Source: Pseudomonadota bacterium (GTDB lineage: Bacteria > Pseudomonadota > Gammaproteobacteria > Steroidobacterales > Steroidobacteraceae). Taken from it: a stretch of 64,000 nt of DNA. A program made the position numbers and the translations under genes. Location: assembly GCA_025356075.1 (NCBI GenBank), contig JANXUT010000079.1, forward strand, positions 1-64,000, given 5' to 3'. Below the pieces are notes generated by a model that searched no databases, was not told the DNA's origin, and saw only the letters and a list, made by a program, of their open reading frames with translations. Below are positions 1-10,098 of this stretch, piece by piece. Within the stretch, counting starts at the first letter, position 1, and each line of letters starts with the position of its first letter.

Positions 1-124
1 CGAGGGACTGCATCTCGGCTTCCGTCAGCGCCTCGGCACCGAGCACGACGCCCGCGGGATTGCCCGCGAACAGCGCTTGCGTAAACACATCGATCTGGAA
101 CACCTTGATGGTGCGCTTGGGCAT
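1..124 (-). CDS. PhzF-family isomerase/epimerase-like protein, N-terminal fragment cut by the window edge
   Basis: Only the first 41 codons are present; the gene continues beyond base 1. The start ATG is at 124-122. The visible N-terminus contains FQIDVFT followed by FAGNPAGVV, the signature opening of the PhzF (phenazine biosynthesis-like) fold, whose members are mostly isomerases of uncertain substrate. Nothing shown links it to phenazine synthesis; in most genomes such genes are stand-alone. It diverges from the transporter gene starting near 271, so bases 125-270 carry both promoters. Confidence 0.8.
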   Translation of the reverse strand, partial: MPKRTIKVFQIDVFTQALFAGNPAGVVLGAEALTEAEMQSL

Positions 125-270
125 GGACCTCGGAGCCTCGAACTGACGACGCGCAGAGTTTACCAGTCCGCGGTTCTGGCAGGTGGGTGGCCCGCGGGCG
201 GCCGGTGCGCGGTGCTCGCCGGGCGGGCGCGCGGCGGCACGTTCCCACCGCCTCGGCCGGGGCGGCGCCC

Positions 271-906
271 GTGACCCTCGCGGGCCTCCTCGCCGCCGTC
301 GGCGCCGCCGTCGGCGCCACCACGCCGCTCGAGGCGGTGGCGGCGATCCTCGGCATCGCCTACGTGGTGCTCATGATTGGCCAGCACCGCGCCTGTTGGA
401 TCGCCGGCGGCATCAGCACGGCCGTCTACCTGCTCCTGTTTGCGCGCGCCGGCCTCTACATGCAGTCGGGACTGCAGGCGTATTACGTTTTGGTTGCGGT
501 CTACGGCTGGTGGGCGTGGCGCGGCAAGGAGCAGGGGAGCGAACTTGCGGTGTCCCGCGCCGCCTGGCGGCTGCAGCTCGCCGGCCTCGCGGCGGTGCTC
601 CTCGTGGGCGCGCTCAATGGCGCCTGGCTCGCGCGCTCGACCCACTCGTCCGAGCCCTACCTCGATTCGCTGTCGACCTGGGCGAGCGTGTTCGCGACCT
701 GGCTCGCCGCGCGCAAGAAGATCGACAACTGGGTGTGGTGGTTCCTGGTCGATGCGCTGATCGCCTACCTCTGCTGGCTGCACGAACTGTATGCAGCCAT
801 GATTCCTTACATCCTGTACCTTGCGCTGGTGATCATCGGCTGGCGTAGCTGGAATGCGGACATGAAACGGACCGGGACGGAGCCTGCGAGCGGGATCGCC
901 GCGTGA
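271..906 (+). CDS. PnuC-family vitamin-precursor transporter
   Basis: Integral inner-membrane protein of 211 residues from a GTG start, with about seven hydrophobic helices. Family hallmarks are visible: a GLYMQSGLQAYY segment followed by YGWWAW, and a later block ending in W..WFLVDA. PnuC-type proteins carry ribosylnicotinamide, riboflavin or thiamine by facilitated diffusion, and trapping depends on a partner kinase. The stop overlaps the start of the downstream kinase-like gene (GTGA), so the two are probably translated together. This suggests a salvage pair, perhaps for thiamine (PnuT type), but the substrate cannot be fixed from sequence. An in-frame GTG at 187 would add 28 low-complexity residues and is less likely. 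Confidence 0.8.
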   Translation: MTLAGLLAAVGAAVGATTPLEAVAAILGIAYVVLMIGQHRACWIAGGISTAVYLLLFARAGLYMQSGLQAYYVLVAVYGWWAWRGKEQGSELAVSRAAWRLQLAGLAAVLLVGALNGAWLARSTHSSEPYLDSLSTWASVFATWLAARKKIDNWVWWFLVDALIAYLCWLHELYAAMIPYILYLALVIIGWRSWNADMKRTGTEPASGIAA

Positions 907-1772
907 TCGTCACGCCCGAGGCAAGCGCCACGGCGGTACTCAAGGGCTTCGCGGCCGGACGCGCGGCACTTGCCGCGGGATTTCGCGGGGTCGTGTTGGC
1001 CGGCGGCCTCGAGAATTCAAGCTACCGCGTGACATCGACGGTCGGCGACTGGGTGGTGAGGATCGCCGGCGCCCGCGATGCCCGCTTTGCGATCAACCGG
1101 GTGGCCGAGCAGCAGGCGCATTCTTTCGCCGCCGCGGCGGGATTCGCGCCCGGCATCGTCCACGCCGATCCCGCGCGCGGCATCCTGGTCAGCGAATACC
1201 TGGACGGCGCTGTGTGGAGCCGTGCGCAGGCACGCACCCCCGAGCGCATCCGGCTGCTCGGCGCGCGCCTCGCGGAGCTGCACGCGCTCGAGTCGCCGCG
1301 CAACGTCAGGCGGATCAACGTGCACGACGTGCTCGCGCACTACCTCGAGCTGCCGGCGACCGGCGTGACGCCCGTCTCGCGCGAGGACATCGGCGCACGC
1401 CTGCGCTGGTCGCTCGCGACCTACCGTGCGCCGCCCTCGGCGCTCTGCCACAACGACCTGCACCACCTGAACCTGCTCGGCACGGCGCCGCTCAAGTTCG
1501 TCGACTGGGAATACGCGGGCGTCGGTGATCCGATCTTCGAGCTCGCGGCGGTCATCGGTTACCACGACTTCGACCTCGACCAGCGCGAGGCGCTGCTCGA
1601 TGCGCACGGCGGGGGCTTCGCGCCCGCGCACGTGACGCGGATGTGCCTGGTGTTCGATTGCCTGCACGCGCTCTGGCTGGATGCCGCCGGCGGCTGGGAT
1701 TCGCTCGGCGAGGAGCGCAGGGCCCTGCTCCTCGCGCGGCTCACGATCGATCCCGCCGAGCGGCGGCGCTAG
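903..1772 (+). CDS. aminoglycoside/choline/thiamine-type phosphotransferase
   Basis: A 289-residue soluble protein with the APH/choline-kinase fold. The catalytic loop HNDLHHLNLL (H183, D185, N190) is followed by the metal-binding Asp (D201) in FVDWEYAG. An N-terminal nucleotide-binding lobe includes the NSSYRV strand. Such enzymes use ATP to phosphorylate small hydroxylated compounds; thiamine kinase and choline kinase belong here. Its start codon overlaps the stop of the PnuC-like transporter, which fits a transport-and-trap pair. No aminoglycoside-resistance context is seen, so I favour a metabolic kinase; thiamine as substrate is an inference. Confidence 0.75.
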   Translation: MIVTPEASATAVLKGFAAGRAALAAGFRGVVLAGGLENSSYRVTSTVGDWVVRIAGARDARFAINRVAEQQAHSFAAAAGFAPGIVHADPARGILVSEYLDGAVWSRAQARTPERIRLLGARLAELHALESPRNVRRINVHDVLAHYLELPATGVTPVSREDIGARLRWSLATYRAPPSALCHNDLHHLNLLGTAPLKFVDWEYAGVGDPIFELAAVIGYHDFDLDQREALLDAHGGGFAPAHVTRMCLVFDCLHALWLDAAGGWDSLGEERRALLLARLTIDPAERRR

Positions 1773-1806
1773 CGCCGGCGGCGTCCCGGCGCCGGTGGGG
1801 CGCGGG

Positions 1807-1838
1807 TTGCAAGCCGGTCTGTTGCGCCGCAATAATAT
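1807..1838 (+). promoter_or_regulatory. candidate sigma70 promoter for the 2Fe-2S ferredoxin
   Basis: TTGCAA at 1807-1812 is followed after 18 bases by AATAAT (1831-1836, overlapping TAATAT at 1833). The element sits about 75 bases before the ferredoxin ATG in an otherwise GC-rich gap. A short palindrome, TTGCGCCGCAA (1822-1832), lies between the two boxes and could be an operator, though it may be chance. Confidence 0.4.
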
Positions 1839-1909
1839 GGGGTTGAAACCGAGGGCGGCGCCGCGATGCCGCGGACGCGAGAGCCCTCGCTGCGGGAGTC
1901 ACAAGAAGC

Positions 1910-2224
1910 ATGGCTGAACTCGTCATCGTCGACCGCTACGGCAAGGAACATCGTGTCGAGGGGCGCGTTGGCGTCTCGGTCATGGAGACGCTGCGCGATC
2001 TCGACTACGGGGTGGCCGCGATCTGTGGCGGCATGTGCTCCTGCGCGACCTGCCACATCTGGGTCGACGAGCCGTGGATCGCGAAGCTGCCCGCGCGGCA
2101 GGGCGATGAGCAGGAGCTGCTGCAGGAGCTCGGCAGCTTCAAGCCGGCGTCGCGCCTGTCCTGCCAGGTCGTTTTCACCGAAGCGTTGGCCGGGCTGAAA
2201 GTTGCGATCGCGCCCGACGAGTAG
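1910..2224 (+). CDS. adrenodoxin-type [2Fe-2S] ferredoxin
   Basis: Small 104-residue electron carrier. Cysteines 39, 45, 48 and 85 form the C-x5-C-x2-C...C pattern of vertebrate/ISC-type ferredoxins; an extra cysteine (43) lies inside the loop. The family passes electrons to iron-sulfur assembly machines, to cytochrome P450s or to ring-hydroxylating systems. It is solitary here: neither a P450 nor a reductase is adjacent, and the reduced isc cluster 50 kb away has no fdx. It may therefore act as the assembly ferredoxin, which is an inference. The ATG is preceded by a weak GAAG ribosome-binding sequence. Confidence 0.9.
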   Translation: MAELVIVDRYGKEHRVEGRVGVSVMETLRDLDYGVAAICGGMCSCATCHIWVDEPWIAKLPARQGDEQELLQELGSFKPASRLSCQVVFTEALAGLKVAIAPDE

Positions 2225-2245
2225 CGCGCGCCCGGCAGGCGACGC

Positions 2246-2902
2246 GTGAAAGCAGCAAGGCCTCGGGAGGTCACGGGCTGGCAGGCGCAGAAAAGTGCCG
2301 CGACGCGCGATCTCATCGTAGACGCCACGATCCGCTGCCTCGGGGAGATCGGCTACCGTCGCACGACCACGCATGCGATCGCCGCCGAAGCGGGACTCTC
2401 GCGGGGCGCGCTGCTGCACCACTTTCCTGCCAAGGCCGACGCGATTCACGCGAGCATTGAGGCGGTATACGGGCAGCGGGTGCAGGCGCTCGCGCGCGGC
2501 CTCGGTCGGCGGCTGCCGGCGGGGTCCGAGGGTACCGGTGCACTGCTGCAGGCGCTTTGGCCGCAGCTGCGCGATCGCTCCTTCGCCGTCGTGCTCGAGC
2601 TCGGCGTGGCGGCCCGCACCGACCGGCGGCTCGCCGGCCTCCTTGCGCCCGCCGAGGCGGCTTACCGCCGCGAGTGGAGGCGACTCACGCGGGCCGCGCT
2701 GGTTGCGGCCGCGGAATCCGGCGCGACGACTGATTCATCCGCCGATACGACGGATGCGGTGCTCGATGCGACCCGCGCCGCGCTCGAGGGACTCGCGTTC
2801 GCCGCTGCGTTTTCGGCCGAGGCGCCGCCGGCGATTCAGACGGTGCTGCACGGACTCGAGCGAGTCCTCGGCCGCTCGCAACGGACTCCGGTGGCCGGCT
2901 GA
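2246..2902 (+). CDS. TetR-family transcriptional regulator
   Basis: A 218-residue protein with an N-terminal TetR DNA-binding domain. The helix-turn-helix spans about residues 40-60, with the typical AGLSRGALLHHF recognition helix and turn. The remaining three-quarters is alpha-helical and variable, as expected for a ligand pocket. It begins with GTG only 21 bases after the ferredoxin gene, so the two may share a transcript. The ligand is unknown. The palindrome between the thiolase and icmF genes has TetR-operator geometry, but nothing connects it to this protein in particular. Confidence 0.9.
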   Translation: MKAARPREVTGWQAQKSAATRDLIVDATIRCLGEIGYRRTTTHAIAAEAGLSRGALLHHFPAKADAIHASIEAVYGQRVQALARGLGRRLPAGSEGTGALLQALWPQLRDRSFAVVLELGVAARTDRRLAGLLAPAEAAYRREWRRLTRAALVAAAESGATTDSSADTTDAVLDATRAALEGLAFAAAFSAEAPPAIQTVLHGLERVLGRSQRTPVAG

Positions 2903-2966
2903 GGTCCCGCGACGTTCAAGGCTCGCGCGCGCGATCGACCTGCGAACTGCGCCCGCGGTCCCGACG

Positions 2967-3908
2967 CTACTGCGGCAACGCGTCGAGGATCGCCTTCTCG
3001 TAACGGTCATCTTCTGCCGGGTATCGAAGACCCGCTACGCCATTTTGCTTGGCAAGTGCCCAGAGGATGCTTTCGCCGGCCGGCAAAGTATCGGGACGCA
3101 TTGCGTAGACGGGGTCCCGGAACGCCGATTCCGAGTCGATCAGGGTCCAGCCCTTGGCCTCGAACATCCCGATGACGTCTTTCAGAAAAAGCGCATTGAT
3201 CAGGTTGTGATGCAGCAGCAACACGTGCGCGACCGAGCGGCCGAGCGCCGTGCGAGACAGGCCGTCGTAGTACTGCGCCCGTTCGAGCAGGTGTCGAAGG
3301 TAGGCGTCCCGGTAGGCGAGGGTGTCGGCGCCGGGGTGCTGCTTGAGCCGGGCGGCGAGGCGCGCGCTGTAGTACCAGTCGCTCGCGTCGACCGAGACGG
3401 GGCCGGTTTTATAGGACTTGGCATCCAGGAACGCCCGAAACCCGTTGCGCTTCGCGGCTGTGTCGCCTTCCTTCAGGTAGGGAAAGCGAAACCGCCGGCT
3501 GAAGCCGGGCATCTCACGAAGCGCCTGGTCGGCGGCGAGGAAGTCCCGTTCGAAGTCGGCGAGGCCCGTCTCGTTCAGGCTCGGATGAGTGGCGGTGTGG
3601 TTGCCGATCTGCTGACCCGCCTGGCCCCACTGGCGGATCAGCTCGTTCCGATTCGGGTCGGCATCCGTCCTCGTCACGAACAGGATGGATCGAAGCTGCG
3701 CGTCGTTCAGCTGCCGGAGGATTGCCGCGTTGCGGGCGGCGGGCGCGAGGCCGATGGCATTCGCCATGTCCGGCCCGTCATCGAAGGTCAGCGCGATTCT
3801 CTGCCCATGCGCGGGCGCCACCCACAGCGTCGTCGCGATGAGCGCGAGCGCAGCGACGAAGCAGCGACGGGGCGCGCCCGCGGTGACGGGCACGGCGCGT
3901 CGGAGCAC
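2967..3908 (-). CDS. exported polysaccharide deacetylase (NodB/CE4-like)
   Basis: A 313-residue protein with a Sec-type signal peptide (basic start, hydrophobic stretch about residues 17-34, cleavage near AHG). The carbohydrate esterase family 4 motifs are present: TFDDGP with D43 and D44, the metal-binding GNHTATHPS (H104, H108), RFPYL near 140 and LLLHHN near 239. The family removes N-acetyl or O-acetyl groups from peptidoglycan, chitin-like or other envelope sugars in a metal-dependent reaction. The gene starts three bases after the gpmA stop and is probably co-transcribed with it. The true substrate cannot be read from sequence. Confidence 0.87.
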   Translation of the reverse strand: MLRRAVPVTAGAPRRCFVAALALIATTLWVAPAHGQRIALTFDDGPDMANAIGLAPAARNAAILRQLNDAQLRSILFVTRTDADPNRNELIRQWGQAGQQIGNHTATHPSLNETGLADFERDFLAADQALREMPGFSRRFRFPYLKEGDTAAKRNGFRAFLDAKSYKTGPVSVDASDWYYSARLAARLKQHPGADTLAYRDAYLRHLLERAQYYDGLSRTALGRSVAHVLLLHHNLINALFLKDVIGMFEAKGWTLIDSESAFRDPVYAMRPDTLPAGESILWALAKQNGVAGLRYPAEDDRYEKAILDALPQ

Positions 3909-3911
3909 CGG

Positions 3912-4670
3912 CTACTTCCGCTCGGACTGACGCTTGACGGCCTCGGCCGCCGCGGCGATCGCGGCCGGGTCACCGAGGAAACGGCGACCGCGCGAGCCAA
4001 GGCGCGCGTCCAGGTTGTAGGCGATCGGCACACCGGTCGGAATGTTGAACTCGACGACGTCCGCCTCGCTCATGCCATCGAGCATCTTCACGAGCGCCCG
4101 CAGGCTGTTGCCGTGCGCGACGATCAGCACGCGCCGGCCGGCCTTGAGTGCGGGTGCAATGCGCGCGTTCCAGTAAGGCTCGACCCGCGCGAGCGTGTCC
4201 TTCAGCGATTCGGTCGCGGGCAGCTCGGCGGCCGGGACGCCCGCGTAGCGCGGGTCGAAGCGCGGATGGCGGGGATCGTCGAGAGCGAGCGGCGGTGGCG
4301 CGATGTCGTAGCTGCGTCGCCAGATCTTGACCTGCTCGGCGCCGTGGCGGGCGGTCGTCTCGGCCTTGTCGAGGCCCTGCAGGGCGCCGTAGTGGCGCTC
4401 GTTCAGTTGCCAGGCACGCTCGACCGGCATCCACATCCGGTCCATCGCATCGAGGGCGATCCAGAGCGTCCGGATCGCGCGCTTCAGCACCGAGGTGTAG
4501 GCGACATCGAACCCGAAGCCCTCCGCCGCGAGCAGCTTGCCGGCCGCAGCTGCCTCGCCGCGACCCTGCTCGGTGAGGTCCACGTCCGTCCAGCCCGTGA
4601 ACAGGTTCTCGAGGTTCCAGGTGCTCTGCCCGTGCCGCAGGAGCACGAGGTTTTCGGCCGAATCGGTCAC
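3912..4670 (-). CDS. gpmA: 2,3-bisphosphoglycerate-dependent phosphoglycerate mutase
   Basis: Interconverts 3- and 2-phosphoglycerate in glycolysis and gluconeogenesis through a phosphohistidine. The catalytic RHG (R12, H13, G14), E91 in [11 protein letters not shown] and H186 in VAHGNS are all present. The 252-residue product from the GTG at 4670 matches the usual ~250 residues; an upstream extension would add unrelated sequence. It lies between the gdh stop and the deacetylase gene, all on the minus strand, and may be the lead gene of a gpmA-deacetylase pair. Confidence 0.95.
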   Translation of the reverse strand: MTDSAENLVLLRHGQSTWNLENLFTGWTDVDLTEQGRGEAAAAGKLLAAEGFGFDVAYTSVLKRAIRTLWIALDAMDRMWMPVERAWQLNERHYGALQGLDKAETTARHGAEQVKIWRRSYDIAPPPLALDDPRHPRFDPRYAGVPAAELPATESLKDTLARVEPYWNARIAPALKAGRRVLIVAHGNSLRALVKMLDGMSEADVVEFNIPTGVPIAYNLDARLGSRGRRFLGDPAAIAAAAEAVKRQSERK

Positions 4671-4714
4671 GGGCGTCTCCACGGGTGGGTCGGTGTTCGA
4701 ACGAAGCGCACGCC

Positions 4715-7700
4715 TCAGGCCTCCGCGATTCGCGTCAGCGCCTGCAGCGCGACCGACAGCGTCGGGAAGTCGACGACCGTCGCGCTCGCCATGTCCGCGA
4801 ATATCTGCCGTAGGTGGTCGACGGGGCCGGAGCGGGCCGCGAGCCACGCATCGACCGCCCTGGCCGGATCACCGCGTTGCTTCTTCCTGAGGATCGCCTC
4901 GACGAGCGTCCGATGCATCGCGTAGAGGTTGTCGCGCATCGTGCTTCTGGCGATCGACTGCCAGTGCCCGGACGCCGGCAGCGCCTCGATCTGCATCCTC
5001 AGGCCATCGAGCTCGAGCACGTGGCCGAGGTGCAGGAACGCGCGGGCGACCTCGAGGAGCTTGGTCTTGCGCCGGGCGGCGAGATCCACGATGTAGAGTC
5101 CCGATTGCAGCAGCGCAAGCCCCGCGACCCGCGCCGCGAGCTTGGCCGGGACGCCCGCCTCGTGGTAGCGGGCCCGGTCGGCCTCGATGCGCTTCGCGAG
5201 CGGACCGATAACGAGTCGCGGTGCCGACTCGATGAGCTCGGCGAGCCCGGGTCTGAGCTCCGCCACCGCGCGCTCGACGTCGAGCTTGCCCGCCCGGTTG
5301 GCGAGGATCCAGTAGGTCGCGTGGCGCAGCGAACGCGAGGTCGCGTAGTGCATCTCGTACTGCACGGCGGTCGGGACGTGCGTGTCGAGCGCCTCGATCT
5401 CGCCCCAGATCTCGCGCATCGAGGTGCTCTCGCGCGCGATCGCATAGGCGCGCGTTATGGCACTCATCGAGTCGCGCGTGTCCTCGGCGACCCGTAGCGC
5501 GAACGTCGGACCCATGCGGTTGACGAGGCTGTTGGTCGTCGCGGTTGCGATGATCTCGCGCCTGAGCGGATGGAGTGGCAGGAGGTCCTCGTAGCGCGCC
5601 ACCATGGCTGAGGGGAAGTAGCGCTCGAGCTCGTTCGAGAGGTACGGATCCTCCGGCAGGTCCGATTCGATGATCTGGTTGTAGGTCCAGATCTTCGAGT
5701 AAGACAGCAGGATCGCAAGCTCCGGCCGCGTCAGGCCCTTGCCGGTCAGCACCCGCTCCTTGATCGCGACGTCATCCGGCAGGTATTCGAGTGCGCGGTC
5801 GAGGTCGCCGCTCTTCTCGAGCACGCCGATCGCGTGCGCGTGCTCGTTCGCCCGCTCGTAGGCGTGCCCCTCGATGGTGCTGAGTGCCTGGCTCTGCAGG
5901 TAGTTGTTGCGAAGCACGAGGTCCGAGACTTCGCCCGTCATCCGCACCAGCAGCTTGTCGCGCGCGGCACGGCGCAGCCCGCGCCGCTCCGCCGCGACAC
6001 GCAGCAGGATCTTGATGTTGACCTCGAGGTCGGAGCAGTTGACGCCGCCGGAGTTGTCGATGAAGTCGGTGTTGATCCGACCGCCTCCGAGCGCGTACTC
6101 GACCCGGCCGAGCTGCGAGAACCCGAGATTGCCGCCCTCGCCGACGACTTTGCAGCCGAGCTCGCGTCCGTCGACCCTGAGGCCGTCGTTCGCGCGGTCG
6201 CCGACCGCGGTGTGCGCCTCGGTACTCGCCTTCACGTAGGTGCCGATGCCGCCGTTCCAGAGGAGGTCGACGCGCAAGCGCAGGATCGCGCGGATGACCT
6301 CGTTCGGCGGCGCGGCATCGGCGGTGATGCCGAGCAGCGTGCGGGCCTCACGGGTCAGCTTGATCGACTTGTCGGCGCGCGACCAGATGCCACCGCCGCT
6401 CGAGAGCACGCCCTGGTCGTAGTCCGCCCAGCTCGAGCGTGCCAGGTTGAAGAGCCGCTGCCGCTCCTTGAAGCTGCGCGCCGCGTTCGGGGTCGGGTCG
6501 ATGAAGATGTGCTGGTGGTTGAATGCCGCGACGAGCTTGGCGCAGTTCGAGCGCAGGAGCCCGTTGCCGAACACGTCGCCCGACATGTCGCCGATGCCGG
6601 TGACGGTGAATGGCTGCGACTGGGTGTCGATGCCGAGTTCGCGAAAGTGACGCTTGACGCATTCCCACGCGCCGCGCGAGGTGATCGCGATCTTCTTGTG
6701 GTCGTAGCCGGCCGAGCCGCCCGATGCGAACGCATCGCCGAGCCAGAAGTGGTAGTCCGCGGAGATCCCATTGGCGATGTCGGAGAAGGTCGCCGTGCCC
6801 TTGTCGGCGGCAACGACGAGGTACGGGTCGTCCTTGTCGCGGCGGACGAGGTCGGGCGGCGGGACGATCTTGCCGTCGACGATGTTGTCGGTGAGATCGA
6901 GGAGGCTCCTGATGAAGTCCTGGTAGCAGGAGACGACTTCCTGTTGCGCCGCATCCCGCGCCGCCGGCAAGCGCCGGCACACGAACCCACCCTTCGCGCC
7001 GACCGGCACGATGACGGTGTTCTTGACGTTCTGGGCCTTCATGAGGCCAAGGACCTCGGTGCGGAAGTCCTCGTAGCGGTCCGACCAGCGCAGCCCGCCG
7101 CGCGCGACGCGGCCCTTGCGCAGGTGCACGCCCTCGACGCGCGGCGCGTACATCCAGATCTCGAACATCGGTCGCGGTTCGGGGACGCCCGGCACGCGCG
7201 CCGAATCGATCTTCATCGACAGGTACGGCTTCGCATCGCCGCCCGGCTGGCACTGGAAGTAGTTGGTCCTGAGCGTCGCGTCGATCGCGGCGAGGAACGC
7301 GCGCAGGATGCGGTCCTCATCGAGTCGCGCGACCGCGGCGAGATCGTTGTCGAGCTCGCGCCTCAGGCGCGCCGCCTGCGAGTCGCGCTGGCGGGCGGGG
7401 AGGGCCGGGTCGAACTGGGTCACGAAGAGCCGCGCGAGCCGCTCGGCGGTGCGCGAGTTCGCGCTCAGCACGCTCTCCATGTAGGGCTGGCTGAACGGAA
7501 TGCCGGTCTGCAGCAACCAGCGGCAGTACGCCCTCAGCACCACCGTCTCGCGCCAGGTGAGGCGCGCGCCGAGCACCAGGCGGTTGAAGCCGTCGTTCTC
7601 GGCGCGGCCGAGCCAGAGGGCGGTGATCGCGTCGGTGACGCGCCCGCCGTCGGCGGCAAGGTCGAGGCCGCTGCTGCCGACCACTTCGAGCTCGAAATCC

Positions 7701-9538
7701 TGAATCCAGCGCGGCGACATGTCGGGGCCGGTGAGCTGGTAGGGGCGCTCGCTGATGAGCCTGAGTCCCAGGTTCTCGAGCGTTGGCATCACGTCCGAGA
7801 TGGCCTTGGGCTCCCGCGCCTGGTAAAGCTTGAGGTTGAGGCGATTGCGCGCCGCGCCCGTGGCCCGGTAGAGCCGAAGATGCAGTCGCTCGGGCGCGGC
7901 GGAGAGCGCCTCTAGCGTCTCGAAGTCGGTGACGGCCTCGGCCGGCGGCGTCTCTTCCTCGTACGCGACCGGGATCGACTTGCCGTAGTTCGCGAGGAGC
8001 TTGAGCGCGAGTGCCTCGTCGTGGTGCTCGGTCAGCGCCGCCCGCAGCCCGTCGTGCCAGGTGAGCACGGCGGTAGCGATCTGCCGCTCGATGACCGCCG
8101 GGTCCGGTACCTTGCTGCCGTCCGGCGTGTGCACGACGAGGTGCACCCGCGCGAGCACGGATTCGGAGAGTTGCACCGTTGATTCGATTGCGCTTGCGCC
8201 ATAGGCGGTGCGGACGATCTCCTCGATGTGCCTTCGCACGTCGGTGCTGTAGCGGTCGCGCGGCACGTACAGGAGGCACGACCAGAAGCGATGGAAGCCG
8301 TCGCGGCGCACGAACAGCCGGACCTGCTGGCGGTCGTAAAGGTTCACGATGCCGCGCACGATCGGGATCAGGTCCTCGGTCGAGGCCTGGAAGAGCTCAT
8401 CGCGCGGGTACGTCTCGAGGACGTGCAGCACCGCCTTGGCGTCGTGGCTCTGCGGCGCGAGGCCGAAGTGGGCGATGACCTTCTGCACCTTGTGGCGCAG
8501 CACCGGGATGTCGCGCGGGCTGCGGCTGTAGGCGGTGGACGTCCACAAGCCGACGAAGCGATGCTCGCCGTTCACCTCGCCGCGCGCATCGAAGGTCTTC
8601 ACGCCGACGTAGTCGAGGTAGGTCGCGCGGTGCACCGTAGCGACGGTGTTGGCCTTTGTGATCACCAGCAACTCGCGGTCGCGCGCGTGCGTGCGGACCG
8701 CGCCGCTCAGGCGCGAGGCGCGCACCGGGTGGCCGGCGCGGTTTGGCCGGAGGAGCCCTAAGCCGCTCTTTGCATCCGGCACCAGGCGGTCGCTCGAGCG
8801 GCCGCGTTCGAGGCGGTAGTAACGCGCGCCGAGGAACGTGAAGTGGTTGTCCGCCATCCACTCCAGGAGTGCCCGCGCCTCGAGGATCTCGGTCGAGGCG
8901 AGCGGCAGGGGCTCCGTCTCGAGCGTGGCGGCGAGGTCCTGCGCGCGGCGGCGCATCTCGACCCAGTCGAGGACCGCTGAACGCACGTCATCGAGCACCG
9001 CCGAGAGCCGCGACTCGAGCGCGCGCAGGCGCGTCGGATCCGTCTCGCGGTCGACCTCGACCATCTGCCAGGACTCGGGATGGGAGCCCTGGGCGCCGGG
9101 CTCCGCGAAGCCCTTCAGGCGGCCGCGCCGGTCGCGCAGCGCGTCCATGACCGGGTGCACGATCAGGTGGACCGACAGTCCCTCCTGGTTCGCGGCGATA
9201 CCGATCGAGTCGACGAGGAACGGCATGTCCTCGCACACGATCGTGACGACGGTGTGCTCGGAGGTGAATCCGTCGCGCTCGGCGTCCGGGTTGAAGACGC
9301 GCACCAGCGGCTGGCCCGACCGGCGGGTCGCGCCGGCGGCGAGGTGGCACAGAGCCGCGCCCGCGAGTGCCGCGGCGCCGCGCGAGCGCATCTCTTCTTC
9401 GGCCACGCCCCGGAAGTAGCGGCGGATAAACGCGTCCGTCGACCGGTGTACCGCTCCCTTGGTGCGGCTGCGCGCGGCGCGAACGATTTCCTCGATGAGC
9501 CGCAGGCGGCTGGCAGGAACCTTGCCAAGCATGGTCAT
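4715..9538 (-). CDS. gdhB: NAD-specific glutamate dehydrogenase, large (180 kDa) class
   Basis: Oxidises glutamate to 2-oxoglutarate and ammonia with NAD, mainly for glutamate catabolism. At 1607 residues it has the length of the giant bacterial class. A long N-terminal region of regulatory ACT-like segments precedes the catalytic core near residue 840 with PVGAKGGFV, followed by the cofactor-binding region and a helical C-terminus. In this class the long flanks form multimers and bind allosteric effectors such as arginine or aspartate. The gene start overlaps the stop of the MarR regulator (ATGA), so expression is probably translationally coupled to it. I see no frame break over the 4.8 kb. 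Confidence 0.95.
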   Translation of the reverse strand: MTMLGKVPASRLRLIEEIVRAARSRTKGAVHRSTDAFIRRYFRGVAEEEMRSRGAAALAGAALCHLAAGATRRSGQPLVRVFNPDAERDGFTSEHTVVTIVCEDMPFLVDSIGIAANQEGLSVHLIVHPVMDALRDRRGRLKGFAEPGAQGSHPESWQMVEVDRETDPTRLRALESRLSAVLDDVRSAVLDWVEMRRRAQDLAATLETEPLPLASTEILEARALLEWMADNHFTFLGARYYRLERGRSSDRLVPDAKSGLGLLRPNRAGHPVRASRLSGAVRTHARDRELLVITKANTVATVHRATYLDYVGVKTFDARGEVNGEHRFVGLWTSTAYSRSPRDIPVLRHKVQKVIAHFGLAPQSHDAKAVLHVLETYPRDELFQASTEDLIPIVRGIVNLYDRQQVRLFVRRDGFHRFWSCLLYVPRDRYSTDVRRHIEEIVRTAYGASAIESTVQLSESVLARVHLVVHTPDGSKVPDPAVIERQIATAVLTWHDGLRAALTEHHDEALALKLLANYGKSIPVAYEEETPPAEAVTDFETLEALSAAPERLHLRLYRATGAARNRLNLKLYQAREPKAISDVMPTLENLGLRLISERPYQLTGPDMSPRWIQDFELEVVGSSGLDLAADGGRVTDAITALWLGRAENDGFNRLVLGARLTWRETVVLRAYCRWLLQTGIPFSQPYMESVLSANSRTAERLARLFVTQFDPALPARQRDSQAARLRRELDNDLAAVARLDEDRILRAFLAAIDATLRTNYFQCQPGGDAKPYLSMKIDSARVPGVPEPRPMFEIWMYAPRVEGVHLRKGRVARGGLRWSDRYEDFRTEVLGLMKAQNVKNTVIVPVGAKGGFVCRRLPAARDAAQQEVVSCYQDFIRSLLDLTDNIVDGKIVPPPDLVRRDKDDPYLVVAADKGTATFSDIANGISADYHFWLGDAFASGGSAGYDHKKIAITSRGAWECVKRHFRELGIDTQSQPFTVTGIGDMSGDVFGNGLLRSNCAKLVAAFNHQHIFIDPTPNAARSFKERQRLFNLARSSWADYDQGVLSSGGGIWSRADKSIKLTREARTLLGITADAAPPNEVIRAILRLRVDLLWNGGIGTYVKASTEAHTAVGDRANDGLRVDGRELGCKVVGEGGNLGFSQLGRVEYALGGGRINTDFIDNSGGVNCSDLEVNIKILLRVAAERRGLRRAARDKLLVRMTGEVSDLVLRNNYLQSQALSTIEGHAYERANEHAHAIGVLEKSGDLDRALEYLPDDVAIKERVLTGKGLTRPELAILLSYSKIWTYNQIIESDLPEDPYLSNELERYFPSAMVARYEDLLPLHPLRREIIATATTNSLVNRMGPTFALRVAEDTRDSMSAITRAYAIARESTSMREIWGEIEALDTHVPTAVQYEMHYATSRSLRHATYWILANRAGKLDVERAVAELRPGLAELIESAPRLVIGPLAKRIEADRARYHEAGVPAKLAARVAGLALLQSGLYIVDLAARRKTKLLEVARAFLHLGHVLELDGLRMQIEALPASGHWQSIARSTMRDNLYAMHRTLVEAILRKKQRGDPARAVDAWLAARSGPVDHLRQIFADMASATVVDFPTLSVALQALTRIAEA

Positions 9539-10098
9539 TCCCTCAAAGTACGATTCGGTACGGGATCGCGCGGCGTCTTCTTTCTTGCGCGTGCCGGCGC
9601 GGGGCGGAGGATCGCCGCCGGGCGCAGCTGCCGCGCGCGGTGGAGGAGTGCATCGAGCAGTCGATCGAGGTTCTGGCGCGCCCGTGCCGACAGGCCACGA
9701 AGCACCGCCTCCTCGTAGGCGAGCGCCCAGGGCACGACTTCGTGGTAGACGGCCATGCCCTTCGCGGTCAGGCGCAGCTGCGAGCGGCGTCGGTCCGATT
9801 CCTCAACGCCGCGCTCGATCCGGCGGCTGCGCACCAGCGCGGCGACCGCCCGGCTGACGGCAACCTTGTCCATGGCGGTGCGCTCGGCGACCTGCGCCGA
9901 GGAGAGGCCAGGCGCGCGGGCAAGGACGGCCACGATGCGCCACTCGGGAATTGAAAGCTCGAAGCGTTCGGCGTAGGCACTCGCGATCGCGCCGCTCATT
10001 GTGTTCGCGAGCACCGAGAGGCGGTAAGGCAGGAACCTCTCGAGTTCGAGAACGCGTGGCGGCTCGACGGAGGTCGCGGGGTTCGCGGGCTTCACCAT
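9535..10098 (-). CDS. MarR-family regulator coupled to glutamate dehydrogenase
   Basis: A 187-residue winged-helix repressor. The helix-turn-helix lies in LSSAQVAERTAMDKVAVSR, followed by the wing region DRRRSQLRLT. MarR proteins are dimers that leave DNA when they bind small, often aromatic, ligands. I chose the ATG at 10098 rather than the TTG at 10107, because a near-perfect palindrome ends at this codon and no ribosome-binding site precedes either start. The last bases overlap the gdh start, making a marR-gdh operon. The arginine-rich tail after about residue 165 looks unstructured. Autoregulation is inferred from the palindrome. Confidence 0.88.
   Translation of the reverse strand: MVKPANPATSVEPPRVLELERFLPYRLSVLANTMSGAIASAYAERFELSIPEWRIVAVLARAPGLSSAQVAERTAMDKVAVSRAVAALVRSRRIERGVEESDRRRSQLRLTAKGMAVYHEVVPWALAYEEAVLRGLSARARQNLDRLLDALLHRARQLRPAAILRPAPARARKKTPRDPVPNRTLRE

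Noticed and set aside
125-270. TPP riboswitch before the PnuC/kinase pair
   Set aside because: No CTGAGA box and no matching P1 or downstream ACCTG-type element in the 146 bases.
2923-2934. TCGCGCGCGCGA palindrome between TetR and the deacetylase as a terminator
   Set aside because: It is a simple CG repeat with no loop and no T tract; probably composition.
2373-4925. An 850-residue open frame on the plus strand opposite gpmA and the deacetylase
   Set aside because: It has no recognisable domain, its composition is arginine-rich shadow sequence, and the opposite strand carries clear gpmA and deacetylase motifs. Long antisense frames are expected at this GC content.
5834-7915. A 693-residue plus-strand frame inside gdh
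   Set aside because: It is antisense to the conserved glutamate dehydrogenase core and shows no family motif.
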